From Deltaproteobacteria bacterium (lineage in GTDB: Bacteria; Desulfobacterota; Dissulfuribacteria; Dissulfuribacterales; QOAL01), in assembly GCA_024275145.1 (NCBI GenBank), contig JAJRZR010000055.1:1-64000 (forward strand): DNA of 64,000 nt, given 5' to 3'. The notes under the pieces were generated by a model, which ran no database searches, was not told the DNA's origin, and saw only the letters and a list, made by a program, of their open reading frames with translations. The number at the start of each line of letters is the position of its first letter. Within the stretch, counting starts at the first letter, position 1. Of the stretch, positions 1 to 9,235 are shown piece after piece. Made by a program: the position numbers and the translations under genes.

Positions 1-381
1 ATAAAGCTGGCCTTCAAGGCCACGTTGGAAGAACTTCGAGATGCCAACAAGTTCATCCATCTGGTGGACATAACCAGTCCCTTTATCAAGGATGAGATAG
101 AAACCGTGGAAGATATTCTGGAGGAGATGGGATTATCCCGGATACCTAGGATACTGGTATATAACAAGGTAGATTTACTTGAAAATCAGATTCCCAAGAG
201 CACCCTGCCTCATGGTCTTCATATATCCGCCAAGACCGGAGCCGGGATCGACAGGCTTAACGCCGCATTGAATATACCCATTGGGGAATCGTGCAGGATG
301 ACACATTATCCATCCCCCCGTATGGACAATACGGGCAAATATACTCACATAGCCAGTTCTAACCATTTTGCGGGGCGATAA
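1..381 (+). CDS. hflX: GTPase HflX, C-terminal part (partial at window start)
   Basis: This is the 3' end of a P-loop GTPase read in frame from base 1, so the start lies outside the window. The visible residues match the end of the HflX G domain: the AFKATLEEL helix, a VNKVDLL-type G4 motif (YNKVDLL) and the G5 SAKTGAGID. HflX proteins split stalled ribosomes and act on 50S subunits. After G5 only about 45 unrelated residues remain before the TAA at 379-381. The usual HflX C-terminal domain is therefore absent or replaced, and the stop codon lies inside the target-site copy of the MITE-like repeat that follows. The family assignment is good; whether the protein is functional is unclear. Confidence 0.8.
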   Translation: MKLAFKATLEELRDANKFIHLVDITSPFIKDEIETVEDILEEMGLSRIPRILVYNKVDLLENQIPKSTLPHGLHISAKTGAGIDRLNAALNIPIGESCRMTHYPSPRMDNTGKYTHIASSNHFAGR

Positions 382-642
382 ACCCGGATTATGCAGCCCG
401 CAATTTTGCCGAAGATGCAAGGCGAAGGACACGCAGACATACTTGTGTACTTCAAGTGTCCGACAACGCAGTAAATCCGGTAAAATTGCGAGCCCCTTGC
501 GGCTTCAAATGCTGGATGATTTCGTTGAGAAGTTGATGCACCTTTTTGGTGAACCGAAGAGAATGCTGATTTGCTTATAACATCTTGTGATTTTAACGCA
601 ATCCTATTTATTCAGCATTTGAAGTGCATAATTTGGGATAAA
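378..642 (+). repeat. MITE-like element, full copy A, with target duplication
   Basis: A 255-bp element (383-637) is bounded by inverted termini CCCGGATTATGCA and TGCATAATTTGGG. The direct 5-bp repeats ATAAA (378-382 and 638-642) look like a target-site duplication. Inside are two further inverted pairs: around 394-410 with 476-492 (CGCAATTTTGCCG / CGGTAAAATTGCG), and CTTCAAATGCTG with CAGCATTTGAAG near the right end. No coding gene is carried. A second full copy lies at 36271-36523. The remaining bases to 705 hold nothing I recognise. Confidence 0.8.
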
Positions 643-705
643 GGTAAACATGACCCCCCGTAACATTCATCCCTGCCAGATTGATCGGATACGGGCAGGG
701 GGTGT

Positions 706-2019
706 CTACACGGGCCTGCCAACACATTCATAATAGAAACCAAGCTCTTTCATCTGGTCCGGTTCATATATATTTCTCAGGTCCACCAGGGCAGGCCTTG
801 ACATAAGCTCCTTGAGCCTGCCAAGATCAAGGCTCCTTAGTTCATTCCATTCGGTCACCACTACCACGGCGTCTGCATCCCGGGCGGCCTCGTAAGGGTC
901 TGAAAAATAATTTACCTGTTCGGGCCCAAAGAGCGCCTTGAATTCCTCCATTGCCTGTGGATCAAAGACGTTTACCTTGGCACCTTCCTCCAGCAACTTA
1001 CCCACCAGGGTAATGGCAGGCGCCTCTCTTATGTCACTGGTATTGGGCTTGAAAGAAAGCCCCAGGACGGCAATATGCCTGCTTTTCACCTCGCCATCGA
1101 GAACCCTCTTGACCTTCTCCACCATGCGTATCTTTTGCTCGGTGTTTACGGTTATGACAGATTCAACAATGCGGAGTGGAGATTCAAAATCCCTGCCAAG
1201 TTGTGCAAATGCCTCGGTATCCTTTGGGAAACATGAGCCACCGAAACCAGGTCCAGGATGTAGAAACTTGGCTCCTATCCTGCCATCTAGCCCCATGGCC
1301 TTGGCCACATGATGCACATCAGCCCCTACCCTTTCACAGAGATTAGCTACTTCATTTATGAAGGAAATTTTGGTGGCCAGAAAGGCATTGGAGGCGTATT
1401 TGATCATCTCGGCGGTTTCGAGATTGGTAATCACAAAAGGGGTCTCTATTAGATAGAGGGGACGGTATACATCCTTTATTATAGCCAGTGCCCTGGGACT
1501 GTCCGAACCGAGCACCACCCGGTTAGGTCTCATGAAATCCTCTACGGCGGCACCCTCACGCAGGAATTCAGGATTGGACACCACATCTACTTCCACAGGA
1601 TGTTTTTTGTTGTCGTCTATGAGTCCCTTGATCCAGCGGTTGGTTCCTACAGGAACAGTGCTTTTTGTAACAATTACCTTGTAATCATTAATAATCTCCG
1701 CAAGTTGTAGGCTTAAACCCTTCACTGCCGAAAGGTCGGCACCACCTTGACCGTCTGAAGGGGTCCCCACGGCGATAAAGATCACCAACGACTGTTCCAC
1801 TGCAGGGGTTAGTTCGGTTGAAAATGATAGCCTCTTTTTCTCTACGTTCCTGTTGACAAGATCCTTCAGCCCGGGCTCATAAAAGGGGATTTCTCCCCTG
1901 CTCAGGGCTTCAATCTTTTTTCGATCCATATCGACGCAAATGACCTGCATGCCAAAGTCTGCAAGGCCTGCACCTGCTACCAGCCCTACGTAACCTGTTC
2001 CTACTACCGTAATGTGCAT
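706..2019 (-). CDS. ugd: UDP-glucose 6-dehydrogenase
   Basis: It oxidises UDP-glucose to UDP-glucuronate with two NAD+, supplying acidic sugar nucleotides to the polysaccharide locus. The 437-aa protein has the full family length. An N-terminal Rossmann GxGYVG motif lies at residues 7-12, Lys207 is in MIKYASNAF, and the catalytic Cys263 is in GFGGSCFPKD. The ATG at 2019 is preceded by AAGGAT at a normal distance. It follows the 4-epimerase gene on the same strand, separated by about 350 bp containing repeats. The two enzymes together convert UDP-glucose to UDP-galacturonate. The assignment is secure. Confidence 0.95.
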   Translation of the reverse strand: MHITVVGTGYVGLVAGAGLADFGMQVICVDMDRKKIEALSRGEIPFYEPGLKDLVNRNVEKKRLSFSTELTPAVEQSLVIFIAVGTPSDGQGGADLSAVKGLSLQLAEIINDYKVIVTKSTVPVGTNRWIKGLIDDNKKHPVEVDVVSNPEFLREGAAVEDFMRPNRVVLGSDSPRALAIIKDVYRPLYLIETPFVITNLETAEMIKYASNAFLATKISFINEVANLCERVGADVHHVAKAMGLDGRIGAKFLHPGPGFGGSCFPKDTEAFAQLGRDFESPLRIVESVITVNTEQKIRMVEKVKRVLDGEVKSRHIAVLGLSFKPNTSDIREAPAITLVGKLLEEGAKVNVFDPQAMEEFKALFGPEQVNYFSDPYEAARDADAVVVVTEWNELRSLDLGRLKELMSRPALVDLRNIYEPDQMKELGFYYECVGRPV

Positions 2020-2044
2020 AAGTTGAGATCCTTAAGTTTTTTCT

Positions 2045-2100
2045 TTTACTGTGAAAATATATCCTGCCCTTGGGTAGCGGCATCAAGGGTATGGTGATGG
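2045..2100 (+). repeat. 80-bp palindromic repeat, shortened copy
   Basis: The sequence begins TTTACTGTGAAAATATATCC, continues TGCCCTTGGG and then gives GGCATCAAGGGTA. It matches the consensus of the other copies but lacks the central GTGTTTTCATGCCC arm. Confidence 0.65.
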
Positions 2101-2101
2101 T

Positions 2102-2165
2102 TCGGCCCGAATTACGCAACCCACAAGTTTGCCAGGCAAGGACGCGAGGCAGAGGGCGCGTGGGG
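2102..2165 (+). repeat. Degenerate fragment of the MITE-like element
   Basis: CCCGAATTACGCA followed by ACAAGTTTGCC, and then a GGACGC stretch, parallels the left 60 bp of the full copies (CCCGGATTATGCA, CAAGTTTGTCG, GGACACGC). No right terminus is present, so it is an old truncated copy. Confidence 0.5.
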
Positions 2166-2369
2166 ACATGTTTCAATCTGATACTTCATTAACCGGCAAT
2201 CAAGCTGTTTGCAAGATCCTCGGGGCTTCAACTACCTGGGAAACAATATTAAGATACAAAAATGGACGAAGCCGCTGCCTTCGTTGAACAAATTACCCGG
2301 ATACGTTGCAGAGGACGATTGAATTATTCAAATAAAATCCCTCCGGCATTTGAGACGTCCAATCCAGGA

Positions 2370-3407
2370 CTAGACCTTGTAATAATCCCTGTACCATTCT
2401 ATGAATCTGGGGATGCCCTCTTCAAGCGTTGTAGACGGCCTGAATCCGGTATCCCTTACCAGATCGTCTATATTGGCATAGGTGGCAGGGACATCTCCAG
2501 GCTGCATCGGAAGCATGTTTTTCCTGGCCTTTTTGCCAAGGCATTTTTCTATTACCTCGATGAAATGGAGCAGCTCTACCGGTTCGTTGTTCCCGATATT
2601 GTAGATCTTATACGGGGCATAACTCGAACCCGGATCAGGATTGTCGCCGTCCCAGTGAGGATTCGGCCTGGCAGGCCTGTCAAGGACCCTTACGACCCCC
2701 TCCACGATGTCATCGATATACGTAAAGTCCCGTTTCATCCTCCCATAATTGAAGACGTCAATTGGGCGATCCTCAAGTATGGCCTTGGTGAACAGAAAAA
2801 GCGCCATATCTGGTCTTCCCCACGGACCATACACCGTAAAAAAACGAAGGCCGGTACACGGCAAGCCATAGAGATGGCTATAGGCATGGGCCATCAATTC
2901 GTTCGCCTTCTTGCTTGCTGCATAAAGCGACACGGGATGATCTACATTGTCATGTACGCTAAAGGGCATCCTAGTGTTAGAACCATAAACCGAACTGGAA
3001 GAGGCAAAGACCAGGTGTTTGATATTATTGTGCCTGCATCCCTCAAGCACATTGGTAAAACCAACCAGGTTGGTATCCACATATGAATGGGGATTTATCA
3101 ATGAATATCGTACCCCTGCCTGGGCAGCCAGGTTGACTACCCCTTCGAATCCCTCCTCCAAAAACAGTTTGTCCATGGCCTCGCGATCCGCCAGATCTAT
3201 ACGGACCAACCTGAAATTGTCGTTTGGCTCCAGTAGCAAGGCCCTTGCCTCCTTCAGAGCCGGGTCATAGTAATCGTTGACTATATCAAGACCCACTACT
3301 GTACGGCCTTGCTCAACGAGCCTCTTCGACAGATGAAACCCTATAAATCCTGCTGCCCCTGTTACAAGTATCTTGTTTAGCCTTTTTCCACTCTGATCGG
3401 ACATCAT
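2370..3407 (-). CDS. UDP-glucuronate 4-epimerase (NAD-dependent epimerase/dehydratase)
   Basis: This is an extended short-chain dehydrogenase of 345 aa that most likely converts UDP-glucuronate to UDP-galacturonate in the cytosol. The NAD-binding GAAGFIG is at residues 17-23, the catalytic SSSVYG near 138-142, and the YxxxK pair is Tyr162/Lys166 in YAASK. The [13 protein letters not shown] region and the GRPDMALF segment with RDFTYIDD are typical of the CapI/LspL-type GlcA epimerases rather than GalE. It lies between glmS and ugd on the same strand. The start ATGATG at 3407 has an AAAGGGA ribosome site. The exact substrate is inferred from the family and from the neighbouring ugd. Confidence 0.88.
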   Translation of the reverse strand: MMSDQSGKRLNKILVTGAAGFIGFHLSKRLVEQGRTVVGLDIVNDYYDPALKEARALLLEPNDNFRLVRIDLADREAMDKLFLEEGFEGVVNLAAQAGVRYSLINPHSYVDTNLVGFTNVLEGCRHNNIKHLVFASSSSVYGSNTRMPFSVHDNVDHPVSLYAASKKANELMAHAYSHLYGLPCTGLRFFTVYGPWGRPDMALFLFTKAILEDRPIDVFNYGRMKRDFTYIDDIVEGVVRVLDRPARPNPHWDGDNPDPGSSYAPYKIYNIGNNEPVELLHFIEVIEKCLGKKARKNMLPMQPGDVPATYANIDDLVRDTGFRPSTTLEEGIPRFIEWYRDYYKV

Positions 3408-3743
3408 GAGTCCCTTTCAATACTTAATGACAAGAGGCCTGTATTAAACCGGCCCCAAGGCATTTGAAATAGTTGTCCAGCTTGAATAGTCAACCCTAGC
3501 TCCTTGAAAAAACTGAGAAATACACCTGTTGACCCATAAAAGCAAGGCCCCTTGTGAAATATATGAACCACGTCCATGAATATTATCCTGTAGGCGGGTA
3601 TGCCCCGTGTGGTCATCTTATGCCCACGGGTCATGGACCAAATTCCGGTATATTCTTACCGAGAAAATATATCTATCTCCTGTCCCCGGGCCATGTTTTT
3701 ATGCCCTGGGGTGCAGCATCAAAGATACGGGCCACATGAAGGG
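3408..3743. other. 336-bp gap between glmS and the epimerase
   Basis: No convincing gene is seen. The right third is a full copy of the 80-bp palindromic repeat (about 3655-3741), abutting the 3' end of glmS. A more decayed related stretch with GCCCCGTGTGG precedes it at about 3590-3640. Confidence 0.6.
3655..3741 (+). repeat. 80-bp palindromic repeat
   Basis: Motifs in order are TTACCGAGAAAATAT, CCCCGGGCCATGTTTTTATG, CCCTGGGGTGCAGCATCAAAG and ATACGGGCCACATGAAGG. The GAAAATAT and ATGTTTTTAT arms can pair. It sits directly past the glmS stop codon. Confidence 0.75.
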
Positions 3744-5585
3744 TTATTCCACGGTCACACTCTTTGCCAGGTTCCTCGGTTGATCCACATCGCAACCCCT
3801 GGCCACTGCTATTTCATAGGCCAAAAGTTGCAGGGGTACGGAAAAAAGAAAGGGGTTGGTGTCGGCAGAGGGCCCAGGGGGGAGCGAAATTATATGATTG
3901 GCGACCCTTGAAAGGCCCTTATCGCCCTCTTCGCCAAGGGCGATGACTATTCCTCGCCTAGACCTTACCTCTTCAACGTTACTGATCATTTTTTCATGTA
4001 CGTGATCCCTGGGTACCAGGGCTACCACAGGCATGTTACGATCGATGAGGGCAATAGGACCATGTTTCATTTCACCGGCTGCGTATCCCTCTGCATGGAT
4101 GTAGGAAATCTCCTTTAACTTGAGTGCACCCTCCAATGCCATTGGGAAATGCAGATCCCGCCCAAGGTAAAGGAAATTCTTGAAATCATAAAATTTATCT
4201 GCCATGTTTCTGGCTTGCTCATGCCAACTATCCATGTGTTTATCTATTACATTGGGTACATCCATGAGGGCATCGACCTTTTCAGAGATCGCTCTGGACG
4301 ACAAACTACCGCGCACCTGCCCAAGGTACAAGGCAAGCACATAGAGGGCTACGAGTTGGCTGGTGAATGCCTTGGTTGAGGCCACGCCTATTTCTGGTCC
4401 GGCGTGGGTATAGACCGTTCCATCTGATTCCCTGGTGATCGTGCTACCAACCACATTACATATAGATATCACCGGTGAAGAAAGTGCCTTGGCCATCCTC
4501 AGGCCAGCCAATGTATCGGCCGTCTCGCCTGATTGGGAAATCGGTATGGTCATGACCGTTTGATCCAGCAGGAGATGCCGATACCTGAATTCCGAGGCGA
4601 GATCCACTTCTACCGGGATGCCAACCCACTTTTCTATCCAATATTTTGCAACGAGCCCGGCATGGCAGGAGGTACCACAGGCAAGGAGTACTATCCTGCC
4701 AAGCCCTTTTATTACACTATCTGCCAGATCCAACTCGGGAAGCTCGACCTTACCGGTTTCATGGAAGACCCTCCCCCTGAAGGTATTCAGTATAGCCTGT
4801 GGCTGTTCATAGATCTCCTTCAACATGAAATGCCTGTAACCTGCCTTTTCAGCCATGGCCGCATCCCATGCAATCCTTTCCGGCGTCCTGGATACCGGTT
4901 GCCCGTTATCCAGGTTCATTATCTTCACGCCGTCCCTGGACAAGATGGCCATTTCGCCATCCTCCAGGAATATCACGTCCCTTGTATAGGGCAGAAGTGC
5001 TGGGATATCAGAGGCCATCAGGCTTTCGCCACTGGCCATCCCCAGGACCAAGGGGCTCTGTTTTCGTGCAGCCACGAGGCAATCCGGTCTTCCCTTCCAC
5101 AATACCCCAAGCGCAAAGGCCCCTTCCACTTCAGCAAGGGCGGCCATGACTGCCTGGACAAGGTCGCCATCGAGATATTTCTCTATCAGATGGGCTAACA
5201 CCTCGGTATCCGTCTGGGATACAAAACGGTGGCCCTCTTCCTGAAGCCGGCTCCGCAACGCAAAATAATTCTCTATGATGCCATTGTGCACCACTACCAG
5301 GTCGCCTGCACAGTCGGCATGCGGATGGGCATTCTCTTCGGTCGGCTCACCATGGGTAGCCCATCTGGTATGGCCAAGGCCTATGGAGCAGGGGGTATTC
5401 CTGAAATCACCAATAGCCTCGTCTAGCATAGTAAGCTTGCCCTGGGCCCTTACGCGCCTGAGCCGTCCGTCATTGAGCCAAGCCACACCAGCCGAATCAT
5501 AGCCACGGTATTCAAGCCTCTTAAGGCCGTCCATCAAAACGGGAAGGACCTTTCTATAACCAACATAACCCACTATCCCACACAT
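3744..5585 (-). CDS. glmS: Glutamine--fructose-6-phosphate aminotransferase (isomerizing)
   Basis: It makes glucosamine-6-phosphate from fructose-6-phosphate and glutamine, the first step toward UDP-GlcNAc for peptidoglycan and polysaccharide. The 613-aa protein is full length. Cys2 of MCGIVGYVG is the N-terminal glutaminase nucleophile; two SIS domains occupy roughly residues 290-430 and 460-600, with LLACGTSCHAG, SQSGETADT and the C-terminal DQPRNLAKSVTVE signature. It lies inside the EPS block between the glycosylphosphotransferase and the UDP-GlcA epimerase, so it may serve amino-sugar supply for that polymer. No glmS ribozyme was recognised upstream. Confidence 0.97.
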   Translation of the reverse strand: MCGIVGYVGYRKVLPVLMDGLKRLEYRGYDSAGVAWLNDGRLRRVRAQGKLTMLDEAIGDFRNTPCSIGLGHTRWATHGEPTEENAHPHADCAGDLVVVHNGIIENYFALRSRLQEEGHRFVSQTDTEVLAHLIEKYLDGDLVQAVMAALAEVEGAFALGVLWKGRPDCLVAARKQSPLVLGMASGESLMASDIPALLPYTRDVIFLEDGEMAILSRDGVKIMNLDNGQPVSRTPERIAWDAAMAEKAGYRHFMLKEIYEQPQAILNTFRGRVFHETGKVELPELDLADSVIKGLGRIVLLACGTSCHAGLVAKYWIEKWVGIPVEVDLASEFRYRHLLLDQTVMTIPISQSGETADTLAGLRMAKALSSPVISICNVVGSTITRESDGTVYTHAGPEIGVASTKAFTSQLVALYVLALYLGQVRGSLSSRAISEKVDALMDVPNVIDKHMDSWHEQARNMADKFYDFKNFLYLGRDLHFPMALEGALKLKEISYIHAEGYAAGEMKHGPIALIDRNMPVVALVPRDHVHEKMISNVEEVRSRRGIVIALGEEGDKGLSRVANHIISLPPGPSADTNPFLFSVPLQLLAYEIAVARGCDVDQPRNLAKSVTVE

Positions 5586-5737
5586 ACTTAACCTCCTGGC
5601 CTTCTGTCCCTGGCATTCCGAATAATATATGAAGGACCCGTAAGCCTCGACTTATTCAATGCGGTCCGTACACTTATCGCCATATCCAGGGCTTGAAGAT
5701 ACTACCCGGGTGGAAAATTTATTTTCCCACGGCGGGT

Positions 5738-7132
5738 TCAACGTGCCCCTTCCCTGAATAATATGGTCTTGACCGTTTTCAAGATTATATAAAGATCCAG
5801 CACCACAGACATGTGCTTTATGTAGTATAGATCGTACTCCAGCTTGCACTTGGCATCCTTCACAGATGAACCATAGGGATAGTTGATTTGGGCCCAGCCC
5901 GTAATGCCAGGTTGAACCGTATGGCGCTGATCGTAATAACGTATCTTCTCCCTGAGTTTTTCCACGAACAGGGGCCTTTCTGGCCTTGGCCCTACAAAGC
6001 TCATGTCCCCCTTGAGAACGTTCCACATCTGGGGAATTTCATCGATCCTGAGTCGTCTTATGACCCTGCCTACCCGGGTAACCCTCTCATCATCGGACCT
6101 GGCCCACTGGGCACCATCCTGTTCGGCATCCTGTCGCATGGACCTGAATTTGATCACTTCAAAGATCCTGCCGTCCTTTCCGACCCGTTCCTGACGATAG
6201 AATACAGGGCCTTCCGACTCAAGTTTTATCAAAATAGCAATGAGCAAGGTAAACGGTAATGAAAGGATAAGCCCGACTGCGGAGGTACTCATGCCAACCA
6301 CACGTTTCAGAAATAACATCAAGGGTCTTTTTTGAAAGCCCTCGTGGAAAATAAGCCAACTGGGATTGATTTTATCTACCAGTATCCGGCCTGTCACCTC
6401 TTCATAGAAGGTTTCGCCTTCATGGACCGGGATACCTTCCATCTTGCAACGAAGAAGCTCTTCCACGGGCAAACTACCCCTGCGTTGATCCATGGCCACT
6501 ATAAGCTCTTCCGCTCCGGCAGTCTTTACCTTTTCCAAGAGACCGGAAAAGGAACCGAAGAAAGGGAGATCTGTGGAGATGGACAATGAATCAGCATCCA
6601 GGTTCCCGTCTGAGACCATCCCCACAATTTTATAACCACAATCGTGATTGGTTGCAATTTCTCTTATGATATCAAATGGAAAACGCCCCTGGCCAACTAT
6701 GAGGACGGGGATGGCCCAGATCCCCTTTCTAAGTATCCAGCAATAAGCATATCTCCAAAGGCTGCTGAGGGCAATAAACACCACAAGACCCGCCAGGAAA
6801 ATCCCCTTTCCCGGCAGAAGCGCAGGAAAGGCAAAAAATAAAAACCCAAGTAATACACATGCAGTACCCAATGCCTGAGCTAGGCGGCTGGTCATTTCTA
6901 GGTAATTGATCCTGCTGCGGAATGTATAGAGGTCGAAATAGTAGAGACTTAGCAGACATACAAATACCACAAGCCCCACGCGGCCCCAGAAAAAAGGTCC
7001 TGGCGCCAAGAGAAACCCGGGCCCATAACGCAAAATCGCCACTGCTATGAAGGATAAGAACAGAAACGATCCCTCTATCGCAAAGAGAAGCAGCTTTCTT
7101 ACGGGATATTTCTTCCCAAACAGTTTGACCAT
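5738..7132 (-). CDS. Exopolysaccharide polyprenyl glycosylphosphotransferase (initiating sugar transferase)
   Basis: This membrane enzyme transfers a sugar-1-phosphate to undecaprenyl phosphate to start repeat-unit assembly. The 464-aa protein begins with about four hydrophobic segments (residues about 12-145), then a CoA-binding-like/Rossmann region, another membrane segment near 275-300, and a C-terminal bacterial sugar transferase domain with KFRSMR, RRLRIDEIPQMWNVLKGD and SFVGPRPERP. The length and layout match the sugar transferase of exosortase-associated EPS loci. The gene follows the tyrosine kinase with a gap of about 30 bp. The substrate sugar cannot be read from sequence. Confidence 0.9.
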   Translation of the reverse strand: MVKLFGKKYPVRKLLLFAIEGSFLFLSFIAVAILRYGPGFLLAPGPFFWGRVGLVVFVCLLSLYYFDLYTFRSRINYLEMTSRLAQALGTACVLLGFLFFAFPALLPGKGIFLAGLVVFIALSSLWRYAYCWILRKGIWAIPVLIVGQGRFPFDIIREIATNHDCGYKIVGMVSDGNLDADSLSISTDLPFFGSFSGLLEKVKTAGAEELIVAMDQRRGSLPVEELLRCKMEGIPVHEGETFYEEVTGRILVDKINPSWLIFHEGFQKRPLMLFLKRVVGMSTSAVGLILSLPFTLLIAILIKLESEGPVFYRQERVGKDGRIFEVIKFRSMRQDAEQDGAQWARSDDERVTRVGRVIRRLRIDEIPQMWNVLKGDMSFVGPRPERPLFVEKLREKIRYYDQRHTVQPGITGWAQINYPYGSSVKDAKCKLEYDLYYIKHMSVVLDLYIILKTVKTILFREGAR

Positions 7133-7162
7133 GCTCGGAAACCATCCACCTCCATGTCCGGG

Positions 7163-8065
7163 CTACCTACGCTTTTTCGCCCCGTACCCATAGTATTTAT
7201 ATTTGTAATAGGCATACTTGCGCGGTGGATTCTCGAAGCCGTTAAAAACGATACCCAGTATCTTCTCCTTGCCGAGCCTCTCCAACGCCTCTTCCACCAC
7301 ATCCTTCTGGGAATAACCATACCGTACCACGAATATTACGGCATCCACATGCTGCGCCAGGCTCAAGGTCTCGGCTGCAAGGTTTACCGGCGGAGAGTCG
7401 ACGATAACAAAACGATCCGGGTAACGCTCCCTCGCCTCCTCAAGAAGGTGCCTCATCTTTGAGGAGGTAAGCAGCTCAGCAGGATTCCTCACCAATTTTC
7501 CTGCGGGCAGAACCGTCAACCTAGCAAGAGGGGTCCTGACCAAAAAATCCGACAGTGGCCTGTTACCCGAAAGATATTCCGACAAACCTGACCCTGAAAC
7601 CAGGCCTAGCATCCGATGTACGTCAGGTCTTCTTATGTCACCGTCTATCAGGAGTGCATGGGGATCAAGGCCCTGGGCGATGCTGACCGCAAGGTTGCAG
7701 GCTACCATTGTCTTTCCCTCCTGCTCCATGGCGGATGTTATAAGCACTGACCTCATGGCCTTGCCATCTCCGGGATAGACTATCTGTGACCTGAGGATCT
7801 TGAAGTGCTCTGCTGCCAGGGATTCCGGCTCGTGAAACACTACCAGCCTGGGGCTTATACCAGGCGTCTCATCTATCTGGCCACCAGAGACATTGCCCGG
7901 GCTGGCCTCCCCTGCAGAATCAAGGACGGTCTTACCCGATGCCCGGGAAGACGATGGCCGGTAGGCCCCTGGATCCTCATACTGCCTCCTGCCATTATGC
8001 CCGTTCGCTACGGCAGTCCTCGATTCTTCCCTGGCCTTTTTGATAGCAGCAGAAATCTTTCCCAT
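7163..8065 (-). CDS. CpsD/CapB-family tyrosine-protein kinase (BY-kinase)
   Basis: This cytoplasmic autokinase partners the Wzz-like protein to control polysaccharide chain length and export. The Walker A-like EQEGKTMVACN, the second motif LLIDGDIRRP and Walker B FVIVDSPP are all visible. The C-terminus carries a dense tyrosine cluster (YAYYKYKYYGYG) that is the expected autophosphorylation tail. I chose the ATG at 8065 (MGKISAAIKKA), which matches the usual N-terminus of this family; the upstream in-frame TTG at 8080 is the alternative. About 117 bp separate it from the ATPase gene upstream. In this arrangement the kinase is a separate protein from the Wzz membrane anchor. Confidence 0.9.
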   Translation of the reverse strand: MGKISAAIKKAREESRTAVANGHNGRRQYEDPGAYRPSSSRASGKTVLDSAGEASPGNVSGGQIDETPGISPRLVVFHEPESLAAEHFKILRSQIVYPGDGKAMRSVLITSAMEQEGKTMVACNLAVSIAQGLDPHALLIDGDIRRPDVHRMLGLVSGSGLSEYLSGNRPLSDFLVRTPLARLTVLPAGKLVRNPAELLTSSKMRHLLEEARERYPDRFVIVDSPPVNLAAETLSLAQHVDAVIFVVRYGYSQKDVVEEALERLGKEKILGIVFNGFENPPRKYAYYKYKYYGYGAKKRR

Positions 8066-8182
8066 AATGTCAATCCGCAAGAGACATCTTGTAAACCTAT
8101 CTATTTATTATACCAACAAGAGATTATTCTACGACAACCCAGAACATACACGCTGTGGCAATCAAACAGGGCGAAGACCGCA

Positions 8183-9232
8183 TTAAGGAATCTGAAAATA
8201 ACCCGATACGGCATCCCGCAGTCGTTCCAGGTACCCTGACACAGTGGGTATCCATACAAATGGAAATCCTTCCCCCTTATCTAGCCCACGAAACGCGATG
8301 GTTACTACCTGCCATAAAAGAAGGCTAATGCTTGCAAGTACCAGTATTCCAACAAAAAATTTCTTGAAGAATCCTACCCACTGGGCCATGGATGGCGAAT
8401 TTTCGTCATCTTGCCGCCCTTGCTTCCTTTCGAGCGCAAAGACCTCGCCTGCGCACTCTGCGACTATGTCTTCGTCGATGTTTTTTGTCTCTTTGACATA
8501 TCCGGTCAAGAGCGCATGATCAGCCAGGATGTTTATCAGCCTGGGTATCCCCCCGGTCAGCTTGAAGATCCTTTCCTCTGCCGCATCCGTAAAGATGGCA
8601 AGATCCCTGGCGCCTGCCTTGAGCAACCGGTTTTCTATATATCTTTGTGTCTCTTCACGCGTCATCGGGCGCAGGTCGTATTGCAACGTGATCCTCTGCC
8701 TCAGGGCCCTCAACTCGATACCAGAAAGCATATCACCAAGTTCCGGCTGGCCCACCAATATGATATTGACCAGCTTATGACTGGGGGTCTCGAGATTGGA
8801 AAGCAGCCTGATCTCCTCCAGTAACTCCCGGGTCAGGCAATGTGCCTCGTCTACGATTATTACAACATTCTCATCGGCCCTGTAGGCAGATTCCAGAAAT
8901 GCAGTAAACTTGACCAGAAACTGGGTCTTGTTGGCCACTTCACCGATATTGAATGCATCGGCCAGGAAAAACAGGAATTCATCGCGGGTCAATAGGGGAT
9001 TGGAGACAAAGGCCAGACGCACCCTTTGTGGCAACTGCTTGAGCAGCGCATGTATCAATGTGGTCTTTCCAGTACCCACCTCGCCGGTTATTACCACGAA
9101 ACCCTTACGTTGGGAGATCCCGTAGGTGAGATGGGCCAGGGCTTCACCGTGTGTCTCGCTCAGGAAGAGAAAATCAGGATCAGGGGAAATGGAAAAAGGC
9201 AGCTCCTTGAGACCATAAAACGTCTTATACAT
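8183..9232 (-). CDS. ExeA-like AAA ATPase of an exosortase-type EPS locus
   Basis: The 349-aa protein begins MYKTFYGLKELPF, typical of the general-secretion ATPase ExeA and of the XrtA/PEP-CTERM-associated ATPase. Walker A GEVGTGKT is at residues 50-57; Walker B is VVIIVDEAH, followed by an ETPSHKLVNIILVGQPEL segment. A single hydrophobic helix near residues 285-307 would anchor the protein, leaving a short C-terminal tail across the membrane. It follows the Wzz-like gene by 3 bp, so the two are likely co-translated. Its role in this locus type is not firmly established; ATP-dependent assembly or export is likely. Confidence 0.88.
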   Translation of the reverse strand: MYKTFYGLKELPFSISPDPDFLFLSETHGEALAHLTYGISQRKGFVVITGEVGTGKTTLIHALLKQLPQRVRLAFVSNPLLTRDEFLFFLADAFNIGEVANKTQFLVKFTAFLESAYRADENVVIIVDEAHCLTRELLEEIRLLSNLETPSHKLVNIILVGQPELGDMLSGIELRALRQRITLQYDLRPMTREETQRYIENRLLKAGARDLAIFTDAAEERIFKLTGGIPRLINILADHALLTGYVKETKNIDEDIVAECAGEVFALERKQGRQDDENSPSMAQWVGFFKKFFVGILVLASISLLLWQVVTIAFRGLDKGEGFPFVWIPTVSGYLERLRDAVSGYFQIP

Positions 9233-9235
9233 GAA

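Larger units (their letters stand above)
2020..2369. other. 350-bp gap between epimerase and ugd, repeat-filled
   Basis: The gap contains a short copy of the 80-bp palindromic repeat (about 2045-2100) and a decayed fragment resembling the left half of the MITE-like element (about 2102-2165). The rest shows no gene. An open frame across 2262-3086 on the plus strand is only the shadow of the epimerase gene. Confidence 0.6.

Noticed and set aside
2262..3086. 274-codon plus-strand frame over the epimerase gene
   Set aside because: It is antisense to a clear UDP-glucuronate epimerase and has no family features; a shadow frame.
4533..5198. 221-codon plus-strand frame inside glmS
   Set aside because: Fully antisense to glmS, no ribosome site, implausible composition.
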